The notes below the pieces were generated by a model. It saw only the letters and a program-made list of their open reading frames with translations, did not search any database and was not told the DNA's origin. The position numbers and the translations under genes were made by a program. Shown piece by piece: positions 1 through 5,172 of a DNA stretch of 5,172 nt. Source of the stretch: Planctomycetota bacterium (GTDB lineage: Bacteria > Planctomycetota > Planctomycetia > Pirellulales > UBA1268); contig QWQL01000055.1 in assembly GCA_003670825.1 (NCBI GenBank), forward strand, positions 1-5,172, in the 5' to 3' direction. Within the stretch, counting starts at the first letter, position 1. Each line of letters opens with the position of its first letter.

Positions 1-1479
1 GCTGTTCGAAAACTCCGCCGAACGGTCGTGCCGGAATACAAAGTCAAACGTCCCTGCAGCGCGGAGCGAGCGGACGATGTCGGCGCTCTTGGTCGGCAGC
101 GCCGCCATGAGGGCGTCGTCGATCCGCATCCCGTCCCCCCGAACCTCGACGAAGCCCCGGCTGCCGTTGGCCGTGCGGACCGCGGCCTCGACCGTCACGG
201 GATGGCCTCCCGCCTCTCCCGTCAGGTGCATCGACAGCATGTCATCCTTGAGGGTGACCGTGCCGACCGTGCGGTCGACGCGATACGGAAAGCGGTAATA
301 GGTGAGCGACACGTTCCGGCAGCGGAGTGACACGTCGGGGCGGACATGGCCAGCGCGGCGCACGAGGTGGGCCCGCACGTCTACCTCGCCGGCCGGCAGC
401 AGTTTGCTCCAGTGGGTCGCCACCGCGGCCGGCATCAGTCCCTCCCAGTGGCGGCCCACCAGCATCCGCTCGGCCTCGACGAGCAGGTCGAAATCAGCGT
501 CGGCCGCCCAGCCCGACAGCCGGCCGGAGCCGCGGAGAAGGGTCGATCCGGAGTGCGCCTCCAGTCGCTCGCAGACCGCGCCGTCACGGTTCGCGGTGAA
601 TGCGGCCGACACGTCGCTGATCGCGAACGGCAGACTGGCATGCTCGAAGTGGCCCGACTCCAGCTTGCCCGACACCGCGAACGTGGCGCGGTCGAGCGCG
701 GCCAGTTCGCCACCGGCCCGCCAGTCGATGTCGAGCCGGCCCCGAAGCCCCGCGAGCCATTCGGGTGGTGCGGCGGCAGCCTCGATCAGTCCGCGGAGTC
801 GAGGCGAGAGGTCGAGGGCGCCCACCTGGCCTGCGAGTTCGAACGTACCGTCGGCGGAGAGGCGGCCTTCGAAGCCGGCACGATCGAACAGGTCGCCGGC
901 GACGGAGCCGCGCACGATGGTGCTGGCGCGGCCTTCGCCTCCGTCGACGGGCTCGAGCTCCACGCCGATGTTTCTCAGGGTGAGACGCGTGCCGACCCCA
1001 GCGCCATCGACCAGCAGCGTCGCATCATCGATGGTCACTGGCACCCGGAGCCTGGCGGTGCGGCCGGGCACGAGAGCCGTGAGGCTCCAGCCGCCGTCGG
1101 TCCGGCGGAACGCATGCACCACTGGGCGCACCACGCGGATCGACGTGATTCGTGGATCACCTGCCAGCAGATCCTTGAGCGTCGTGCCGCAGGCGACCCG
1201 GGCCTCCGCGACCGCCAGGAGGCAGCGGTGCTCCGGCGGCAGCTTGGCATCGATGAACGAGACGCCCCGCACCACGATGCCCTCGCCCTCGACGAGGCTC
1301 GCAGCCTCCACGCGGACGGTCAGGCCCGGGATCATTTCCTGGAGCCGCGCCTCAACCCTCCTCCGCACCTCCTCGCCGATGCGATTCGAGCCGAGCGCAA
1401 CCGCCACCACGACCGCCGCCGCCGACAGCGGCAGGATCCAGCGGACGAGCGTCCAGAGCAGGGCTGTGAGGAACTTCAT
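1..1479 (-). CDS. AsmA/YhdP-like envelope protein, N-terminal part (C-terminus beyond the window)
   Basis: The minus strand reads open from an ATG at 1479-1477 to the left edge, giving 493 codons without a stop. The protein begins MKFLTALLWTLVRWILPLSA, then a hydrophobic stretch to about residue 29. This is a single N-terminal membrane anchor with the rest likely on the periplasmic side. Residues about 50-140 follow the AsmA-family pattern: a short beta segment (GIVVRGVSF), an alpha/beta unit, and a DPRITSIRVVRPVVHAFRR...GGWSL segment. After that come repeated beta-rich segments, including YYRFPY near 394-399, typical of AsmA/YhdP/DUF3971 proteins. That superfamily forms long beta-groove structures linked to lipid transport between membranes, so a role in outer-membrane maintenance is inferred. 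An upstream in-frame start is not excluded, but the membrane anchor directly after this ATG supports it. No clear Shine-Dalgarno is visible. The gene diverges from the MFS transporter. The broad family is fairly secure; the subfamily and substrate are not. Confidence 0.8.
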   Translation of the reverse strand, partial: MKFLTALLWTLVRWILPLSAAAVVVAVALGSNRIGEEVRRRVEARLQEMIPGLTVRVEAASLVEGEGIVVRGVSFIDAKLPPEHRCLLAVAEARVACGTTLKDLLAGDPRITSIRVVRPVVHAFRRTDGGWSLTALVPGRTARLRVPVTIDDATLLVDGAGVGTRLTLRNIGVELEPVDGGEGRASTIVRGSVAGDLFDRAGFEGRLSADGTFELAGQVGALDLSPRLRGLIEAAAAPPEWLAGLRGRLDIDWRAGGELAALDRATFAVSGKLESGHFEHASLPFAISDVSAAFTANRDGAVCERLEAHSGSTLLRGSGRLSGWAADADFDLLVEAERMLVGRHWEGLMPAAVATHWSKLLPAGEVDVRAHLVRRAGHVRPDVSLRCRNVSLTYYRFPYRVDRTVGTVTLKDDMLSMHLTGEAGGHPVTVEAAVRTANGSRGFVEVRGDGMRIDDALMAALPTKSADIVRSLRAAGTFDFVFRHDRSAEFSNS

Positions 1480-1590
1480 AAGACCGGCGCGGGGGATGCC
1501 GGAAGAGACACGTGGGTCGGGAAGGTAGGCGGGAGCCAGGCAGGGGGTCAAGCCACGGACCAGATCCCCCGAGGCCCTGAAAGTCCGCCA

Positions 1591-1619
1591 TTTCGCCAGC
1601 CTGCGCGGCTTGCTATAGT
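1591..1619 (+). promoter_or_regulatory. Candidate extended -10 promoter for the MFS transporter
   Basis: TGCTATAGT at 1611-1619 matches an extended -10 element (TGn followed by TATAAT, five of six bases). The hexamer 17 bp upstream, TTTCGC at 1591-1596, is a poor -35, which extended -10 promoters tolerate. Transcription would start near 1626 and leave a leader of about 85 nt before the transporter ATG. This is inferred from a sigma-70-type consensus; planctomycete promoters are less well characterised. Confidence 0.45.
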
Positions 1620-1655
1620 GCCGTGGTTCCAGCGAATCTCAGGGGGGTTTCCAGG

Positions 1656-1671
1656 CGGCCATCGATGGCCG
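1656..1671. promoter_or_regulatory. Perfect 16-bp palindrome upstream of the MFS gene, possible operator
   Basis: CGGCCATCGATGGCCG reads the same on both strands with no spacer. It lies 39 bp before the transporter ATG and about 30 bp downstream of the predicted transcription start. A gapless dyad of this length between a promoter and a start codon is what a dimeric repressor site would look like. As RNA it would need to open a few central bases to form a loop. No regulator gene is visible in the window, so the operator role is inference. Confidence 0.35.
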
Positions 1672-1697
1672 AACCGGCCTCTGAGTCCACCACCACC

Positions 1698-1701
1698 AAG
1701 G
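1698..1701 (+). promoter_or_regulatory. Weak ribosome binding site for the MFS transporter
   Basis: AAGG lies 9 nt before the ATG at 1711. It supports that start over the out-of-frame ATG at 1665, which lies inside the palindrome. The match to the anti-Shine-Dalgarno is short, so this only mildly supports the start. Confidence 0.4.
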
Positions 1702-1710
1702 CATTCCCCT

Positions 1711-3414
1711 ATGGCCGAGAACCGTCACACCCGTCAGGCGAGCGAAGCCGTTTCCGGCGCCGTCCCCAACGCCCAGCGGTTGCTCTGGGCCGGGTTCATG
1801 GCGATCCTTGCTGCGGGCGTGGGCTTCTCGATTCGAGCCGGCATCCTCGGGCAGTGGGCCGAGCAGTACGGGTTCACCCAGACCGAACTCGGCACGATCA
1901 CCGGCGGTGGCCTGACCGGCTTTGGCATCATCATCCTGCTGTCGAGCCTGATCGCCGACCGGATCGGCTTTGGGCCCCTGATGTTCGCCGCCTTCCTGAT
2001 GCACGTGATCTCGGCCGGACTCACACTGGCCACGGCCGCCGCCTTCGCCGCGGGGGGGAAGCCCCTGGCGTTCCAGTGCCTGTTCTGGGGCATGTTTCTG
2101 TTCGCGATTGGCAACGGCATGGCAGAGGCCGTGGTCAACCCGCTCGTGGCCACGCTGTTCCCCAAGAAGAAGACGCACTACCTCAATATTCTCCATGCCG
2201 GCTGGCCCGGCGGTCTGATCGCCGGCGGCCTGGCCAGTTACTTCATGGCCGGCGATGCCACGACGAAGCCAATCGACTGGCAGATTCAGATCTCGCTGTT
2301 CATGGTCCCGGTCGTGCTCTACGGCCTGATGATGCTGGGGCAGCGGTTCCCGAAGAGTGAAGCGAGCCGTTCCGGCATCTCCTACCGCGACATGCTCGGC
2401 GAACTCGGCCTGCTGGGCGCTGCCGTCATCTGTGGGCTGCTGTCCCTGTTCTTCAAGAACGACCTGGGGCTCTCTCCGCTCGTCTCCGGGTCGATCGCTG
2501 CCGGGCTGCTGGTCGCCTTCGGGGCGGCGACCGGCTTCCGCTTCGGTCACTTTCTTCTGGCATTTCTCCTGCTGATCCAGGCGATGGTGGGCTACGTCGA
2601 ACTCGGCACCGACTCGTGGATCTCCAAGATCACCGGCACGATCATGGCCAGCAAGGCAAACGGGCTGCTGCTGTTCGTCTACACCTCGGCGCTGATGTTC
2701 ATTCTCCGCTTCTTCGCCGGACCGATCGTCGAGCGGATCTCGCCGCTCGGGCTGCTCGCGGCTTCGGCCGCCTTCGGCGCCGCCGGGCTCACGCTCCTCG
2801 GCTCTGCCGAGGGGGCGCTGATGTGCATCGTCGCGGCGACGGTCTACGGCATCGGCAAGACATTTCTCTGGCCCACGATGCTCGCGGTTGTCAGCGAGCA
2901 GTTCCCGAAGGGGGGGGCGATCACGATCGGAGCGGCCGGCGGCGTGGGCATGCTCGCGGCCGGACTGCTCGGCGGCCCCGGCATCGGCTTCCTCCAAGAC
3001 CAAAACGCCTCGGCCAACCTCCGCGAGTCGAGCCAGGCGGTCTACGACCGCTACAAGGCTCCCAAGGAGAACACGTTTCTCTGGCTCAAGACCGTGGGCC
3101 TCGATGGCTCGAAGGTGGGCGTGCTGGAAGACGGCGGCAAGGAGGCGCAGCGCACGCTGGACCTCCTCCTCGAGGAACATGCCAAGCAGGATGCCATCGA
3201 CGGCCAGAAGTCGCTCGTCTCCTGGTGGAATGACTCCGCCAGCAGCACGGCCGACGCCGACAAACCGCTGGTCGAGCAGGCGGGCCTGTTCGGGGGCCGC
3301 CAGGCTCTGAAGCTCACGGCCCTCGTGCCGGCGGTGATGTTTGTCTGCTACGCCCTGCTGCTTGCCTGGTTCCGCTCGCGTGGCGGCTATCAGGCGAAGG
3401 GCATGCATCACTGA
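1711..3414 (+). CDS. MFS transporter, fucose/glucose-galactose (FHS)-like, with a large hydrophilic insert
   Basis: This is a complete 567-residue inner-membrane protein that is hydrophobic through most of its length, consistent with about 12 membrane helices. The first begins near residue 24. Family marks: an ADRIGFGP loop after helix 2 (about 82-89), like MFS motif A; GNGMAEAVVNPL at 134-145, resembling the FHS-type GxGxxE...NP segment; NILHAGWPGG at 159-168; and GYVELGTDSW at 294-303. Glu139 and Glu297 sit in or near membrane segments and could take part in proton or substrate coupling. The substrate is unknown; sugars or related small solutes are a family-level guess. Residues about 429-534 form a charged, soluble segment before the last helix (about 535-553), making the protein longer than a usual 400-450 residue carrier. 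The ATG at 1711 is chosen because AAGG lies 9 nt upstream, the preceding in-frame reading is low-complexity and non-membrane, and a promoter candidate lies upstream. The gene stands alone and converges on tilS. Confidence 0.87.
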   Translation: MAENRHTRQASEAVSGAVPNAQRLLWAGFMAILAAGVGFSIRAGILGQWAEQYGFTQTELGTITGGGLTGFGIIILLSSLIADRIGFGPLMFAAFLMHVISAGLTLATAAAFAAGGKPLAFQCLFWGMFLFAIGNGMAEAVVNPLVATLFPKKKTHYLNILHAGWPGGLIAGGLASYFMAGDATTKPIDWQIQISLFMVPVVLYGLMMLGQRFPKSEASRSGISYRDMLGELGLLGAAVICGLLSLFFKNDLGLSPLVSGSIAAGLLVAFGAATGFRFGHFLLAFLLLIQAMVGYVELGTDSWISKITGTIMASKANGLLLFVYTSALMFILRFFAGPIVERISPLGLLAASAAFGAAGLTLLGSAEGALMCIVAATVYGIGKTFLWPTMLAVVSEQFPKGGAITIGAAGGVGMLAAGLLGGPGIGFLQDQNASANLRESSQAVYDRYKAPKENTFLWLKTVGLDGSKVGVLEDGGKEAQRTLDLLLEEHAKQDAIDGQKSLVSWWNDSASSTADADKPLVEQAGLFGGRQALKLTALVPAVMFVCYALLLAWFRSRGGYQAKGMHH

Positions 3415-3417
3415 GTC

Positions 3418-3438
3418 GAGGGCAGCCTGCTGGGCCTC
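3418..3438. terminator. Imperfect stem-loop between convergent MFS and tilS genes
   Basis: GAGG (3418-3421) pairs with CCTC (3435-3438), and CAG (3423-3425) pairs with CTG (3430-3432). A small internal mismatch separates the two helices and the loop is CCTG. The structure fills the 23-bp gap between the two stop codons, where a bidirectional terminator would be expected. It has no T-run on either side and is weak, so intrinsic termination is uncertain. Confidence 0.3.
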
Positions 3439-4514
3439 TACGGTTCGCTGGACCGCCCATCCGGCTCGATCGACAGCATCCCATTGCCGCGGCAGACCCG
3501 CACCCTGCCGGGTAGTTCGATGACGTCTGCCGTCCCGGCATCGCCACCGCTCATGGCCGCGAGTGTCGTGTAGTGGCGGGCGGTCATGTCGCGCTGCGGC
3601 CAGCCCTCCCGCCGCCACAGGGCCACGAACACCTCGGCGACGAGGTGGCGATCGAGGCCGGCGAGTGGGCCTGTTTGCACGGTCACACCCCCGCCGGCCT
3701 GCCGATGAGAGTGCGCCTCCAGAAGATGCTCCGCCGCGCTGCGGATCGCGCCGGCAACCAGCGCAGCCTGGCGGCCGAGGCGGGTGAGGGCTGCGGTGGC
3801 CGCCTGATACGGCCCCTGCTCGCACCGTGGGAAGACGTCGTGGCGGAGAAAGTTCCGTGCATGCCGCGTGTCGGTGTTGGTTGGATCCTCCCGCCACGCT
3901 TCACCCGCGGCCGCGAGATAGCCACGAACATCCTCCCGTGTCAGCCCCAGCATGGGCCGCACGAGCGACACGCCGGCGACGAGTTCCCGGGCATCGGCCA
4001 TGCCGCCGAGCCCCGCCAACCCGGTGCCACGGAGCATCCGGTGGAGGATCGTCTCCGCCTGGTCGTCCGCGGTATGAGCCACCGCGACATGACGCCCGCC
4101 CGACTCGAGCGCCACCTCGGCGAGGAAGGCATACCGCAGCCGGCGGGCCCTGCCCTCGATGCCCGCTCCGTCGCCGTCGGGTGCATCTCGGACGGCGAGC
4201 CGCCGCCAGACGACGTGCAGACCGAGTCGGGCGGCGAGCCAAACAACGAACTCGCGGTCGGCCGACGCACCGTCGCGGAGATCGTGTTCGGCATGGGCGA
4301 CGAGGAGCCGGTGTTCCAGGCCGGGCGGCACGAGGCGACGCAGCGTCGTCAGCAGGGCCACGCTGTCAGAGCCCCCCGACACCGCGACCACCACGGGCAT
4401 CGTCCAGAACCCCTGCGCGGGCAGGGCCGCCCTGACCGCGGTCACGAAGGCGTCGCCCCCATCGGCCCGCCGGGCCGATGGGACTGTCTCCGGCGGTGTC
4501 TCTGGCATACCCAT
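3438..4514 (-). CDS. tilS: tRNA(Ile)-lysidine synthetase TilS
   Basis: TilS uses ATP and lysine to convert the wobble cytidine (C34) of the CAU-anticodon tRNA(Ile) to lysidine, so that the tRNA reads AUA and is charged with isoleucine. It acts in the cytoplasm. The 358-residue protein shows the N-type PP-loop SGGSDS at 46-51 after VVVAV, an AEHDLR segment at 75-80, a GRARRLRY stretch at 121-128, HTADDQAET at 147-155 (the family ATP-site motif), and a later RPMLGLTREDVRGYL...EDPTN...RNFLRHDVFP block typical of the catalytic half. At this length it is a medium-short form, likely lacking the full C-terminal domain of the E. coli type. The N-terminus before the PP-loop looks longer than usual and contains an inverted repeat. 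The start is well supported by AAGGAG 6 nt upstream. It is transcribed away from the lipoprotein gene and towards the transporter. Confidence 0.96.
   Translation of the reverse strand: MGMPETPPETVPSARRADGGDAFVTAVRAALPAQGFWTMPVVVAVSGGSDSVALLTTLRRLVPPGLEHRLLVAHAEHDLRDGASADREFVVWLAARLGLHVVWRRLAVRDAPDGDGAGIEGRARRLRYAFLAEVALESGGRHVAVAHTADDQAETILHRMLRGTGLAGLGGMADARELVAGVSLVRPMLGLTREDVRGYLAAAGEAWREDPTNTDTRHARNFLRHDVFPRCEQGPYQAATAALTRLGRQAALVAGAIRSAAEHLLEAHSHRQAGGGVTVQTGPLAGLDRHLVAEVFVALWRREGWPQRDMTARHYTTLAAMSGGDAGTADVIELPGRVRVCRGNGMLSIEPDGRSSEP
4458..4482. repeat. 25-nt inverted repeat with 12-bp arms inside the tilS 5' coding region
   Basis: CCCATCGGCCCG (4458-4469) and CGGGCCGATGGG (4471-4482) are exact reverse complements around one central base. 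They cover tilS codons 11-19, in the variable segment before the PP-loop. In the tilS mRNA they would form a GC-rich hairpin of about 11 bp with a 3-nt loop, starting 32 nt after the A of the start codon. Its role is unknown: it could affect translation, be a DNA-binding site, or be a small palindromic repeat that entered a tolerant part of the gene. Confidence 0.75.
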
Positions 4515-4520
4515 CGCTCG

Positions 4521-4526
4521 CTCCTT
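4521..4526 (-). promoter_or_regulatory. Strong Shine-Dalgarno for tilS
   Basis: On the minus strand AAGGAG sits 6 nt before the ATG at 4514-4512. This fixes the first ATG as the start rather than the second in-frame ATG at codon 3, which would have a 12-nt spacing. Confidence 0.8.
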
Positions 4527-4553
4527 ACCTATTCTGACAGACGCCCTGGGAAG

Positions 4554-4570
4554 CGGGATTGAGGATCCCG
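4554..4570. repeat. Small inverted repeat between tilS and the lipoprotein gene
   Basis: CGGGAT (4554-4559) pairs with ATCCCG (4565-4570) around a 5-nt loop, TGAGG. It lies 40 bp upstream of tilS and 63 bp upstream of the lipoprotein start. It could be an operator or a leader hairpin, but a 6-bp repeat in GC-rich DNA is common by chance. Confidence 0.3.
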
Positions 4571-4587
4571 AACCGCACGACTACCCT
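4559..4587 (+). promoter_or_regulatory. Weak promoter candidate for the lipoprotein gene
   Basis: TTGAGG (4559-4564) matches four of six -35 bases and is followed, 17 bp on, by TACCCT (4582-4587), which matches three of six -10 bases. Transcription would begin about 40 nt before the ATG. The spacing is ideal but the -10 is poor, so this is tentative. Confidence 0.22.
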
Positions 4588-4621
4588 CCCGACGCCACAG
4601 CCGAGACCCCGCCGGAACACC

Positions 4622-4625
4622 GAGG
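4622..4625 (+). promoter_or_regulatory. Ribosome binding site for the lipoprotein gene
   Basis: GAGG lies 8 nt upstream of the ATG at 4634. This spacing, with the lipoprotein signal sequence directly after the ATG, supports this start. Confidence 0.6.
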
Positions 4626-4633
4626 ATTTTCCC

Positions 4634-5172
4634 ATGTTTGCCTCAGCTGTCCGCATCATCCACCTGATCACGCTTGCAGCCGTGGTGCTGCCGGCCGCCA
4701 GTGGGTGCTCGACCCTGTTCACTGCCGCCTACCTGTTTCAGCCAGCCGACGTCCCCGCCGAGTTCACCGGGCTCCGCGGGAAGCACGTTGCGATTGCCTG
4801 CCGGCCGATCGTGGAACTCGAGTTCACCGACGCTGGCTCGGCCCGCGAGTTGGCCTCACTGGTCGGTGCCCAGATCGGAAGCAAGGTCCGCCGGACGCGA
4901 ATCATCAGCCAGCAGGAGGTCGCTCGCTGGGTCGACGAAAACTCGTGGGTCGACTATCCGTCACTCGGCAAGTCGCTCGATGCGGATCTCGTCGTCGGCG
5001 TCGATCTCGAGGCGTTTCGGCTGCACGAGGGCTCGACGCTCTACCGCGGTCGGGCCACCGCCCACGTGAAGGTCTACGAGGTCGCCACGAAGAAGATCGT
5101 GTTTGAGAAGCGGATCGACGACTTCTCATTTCCCGCCAATACGGCCATCCCCGCATCCGACCAGTCGGAAGC
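4634..5172 (+). CDS. Predicted lipoprotein, possibly CsgG/LpoB/TolB-N-like, N-terminal part (C-terminus beyond the window)
   Basis: The frame is open from the ATG to the right edge: 179 full codons plus two bases. The N-terminus has a positive residue (Arg7), a hydrophobic core (about 8-22) and a lipobox ending AASGC, with Cys25 as the expected lipidated residue. It should be exported, cleaved by signal peptidase II and membrane-anchored. Residues about 46-165 form one alpha/beta domain: a strand (KHVAIAC), a helix (ARELASLVGAQIGSKV), a strand with RIISQQEVARWV, a SLGKSLDADLVVGVDLEAF segment, then RGRATAHVKVYEVATKKIVFEKRI. This order resembles CsgG-, LpoB- and TolB-N-type domains of envelope lipoproteins, where an ATP-free alpha/beta fold mediates protein contacts. 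That similarity is by pattern only, and the specific function is unknown. The end of the protein is not seen. It diverges from tilS. Confidence 0.78.
   Translation, partial: MFASAVRIIHLITLAAVVLPAASGCSTLFTAAYLFQPADVPAEFTGLRGKHVAIACRPIVELEFTDAGSARELASLVGAQIGSKVRRTRIISQQEVARWVDENSWVDYPSLGKSLDADLVVGVDLEAFRLHEGSTLYRGRATAHVKVYEVATKKIVFEKRIDDFSFPANTAIPASDQSE

Larger units (their letters stand above)
1480..1710. other. Divergent intergenic region between the AsmA-like gene and the MFS transporter
   Basis: These 231 bases separate the two divergent starts and contain no convincing small gene. Seen here: the rightward promoter candidate and the 16-bp palindrome, listed separately; a TTGACC hexamer on the minus strand (1551-1546) that could be a -35 for the AsmA-like gene but has no good -10 partner; and a small inverted repeat, CCGGC 1484-1488 with GCCGG 1498-1502, in the presumed AsmA-side leader. 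GGGGGAT (1491-1497) and ATCCCCC (1564-1570) are also complementary, but they are 66 bases apart. Confidence 0.6.
4515..4633. other. Divergent intergenic region between tilS and the lipoprotein gene
   Basis: These 119 bases carry the 5' signals of both genes. Both ribosome binding sites are visible, along with one small stem-loop. No convincing promoter hexamer pair is seen for tilS; CAGAAT on the minus strand (4536-4531) would place the start of transcription within the Shine-Dalgarno and is unlikely to serve. No small gene is seen. Confidence 0.6.

Noticed and set aside
1509..1514. CACGTG hexamer palindrome in the intergenic region.
   Set aside because: A six-base palindrome is expected by chance, and no bacterial regulator can be tied to it here.
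302..1528. A 408-codon plus-strand open reading rich in R, S, T and P over the AsmA-like gene.
   Set aside because: Its low-complexity composition is typical of a shifted GC-rich frame. The opposite strand encodes a membrane-anchored protein with family patterns.
346..1710. The MFS reading frame stays open about 455 codons upstream of the chosen start.
   Set aside because: The upstream part lies opposite the AsmA-like gene, looks like shadow translation, and would put a long soluble sequence before helix 1. The ATG at 1711 has a ribosome binding site and gives a normal carrier N-terminus.
1639..3897. A 752-codon open reading on the minus strand, antisense to the MFS gene and overlapping the end of tilS.
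   Set aside because: Its composition is rich in R, G, E, Q and P without any recognisable domain, and it lies opposite a clear membrane protein. It is a GC-driven coding shadow.
3573..4562. A 329-codon plus-strand open reading across tilS.
   Set aside because: It is antisense to a gene with clear TilS motifs and has no protein signature of its own.
4814..4825. 12-bp palindrome GAACTCGAGTTC in the lipoprotein gene.
   Set aside because: About one palindrome of this length is expected by chance in a window this size, and it encodes an ordinary stretch of the protein.
4927..4953. Repeated TGGGTCGAC, giving WVD twice in the lipoprotein.
   Set aside because: There are only two short copies in coding sequence, explained by a repeated tripeptide. 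There is no array and no sign of a mobile or regulatory repeat.
4674..5106. Overlapping plus-strand readings in other frames within the lipoprotein region.
   Set aside because: They lack signal sequences and domain patterns. The frame from 4634 has a Shine-Dalgarno, signal peptide and lipobox.

Overview
This is a GC-rich bacterial window with four protein-coding genes and short intergenic gaps. I see no RNA genes, insertion sequences, CRISPR arrays or phage genes. The style suggests a planctomycete, perhaps of the Pirellulales type: solitary genes that switch strand often, a large AsmA-like protein, a fucose/glucose-type MFS carrier with a big hydrophilic insert, and a small lipoprotein. This assignment is inference from gene content, because no phylogenetic marker was tested.

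Layout, left to right. (1) Positions 1-1479, minus strand: the N-terminal 493 residues of a large AsmA/YhdP-like envelope protein that runs off the left edge. (2) Positions 1480-1710: a 231-bp divergent intergenic region. It holds an extended -10 promoter candidate facing right, a perfect 16-bp palindrome in the presumed leader of the next gene, and a weak ribosome binding site. (3) Positions 1711-3414, plus strand: a complete 567-residue MFS transporter. (4) Positions 3415-3437: a 23-bp convergent gap filled by an imperfect stem-loop. (5) Positions 3438-4514, minus strand: complete tilS (tRNA(Ile)-lysidine synthetase). A 25-nt near-perfect inverted repeat lies inside its poorly conserved N-terminal codons. 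(6) Positions 4515-4633: a 119-bp divergent gap with ribosome binding sites for both flanking genes, a small stem-loop and a weak promoter candidate. (7) Positions 4634-5172, plus strand: the first 179 residues of a lipoprotein with a possible CsgG/LpoB/TolB-N-like fold, cut by the right edge.

The genes alternate in direction (minus, plus, minus, plus), so none forms an operon with another inside the window. Two of the four products, and probably a third, act at the cell envelope: the AsmA-like protein, the carrier and the lipoprotein. TilS is a cytoplasmic housekeeping enzyme. Nothing ties them into one pathway. I found no convincing new multi-gene system. The best leads are small-scale: the tilS palindrome, the dyad in the transporter leader, and the transporter's extra domain. 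Much of the long open reading on the opposite strands is coding shadow caused by high GC.
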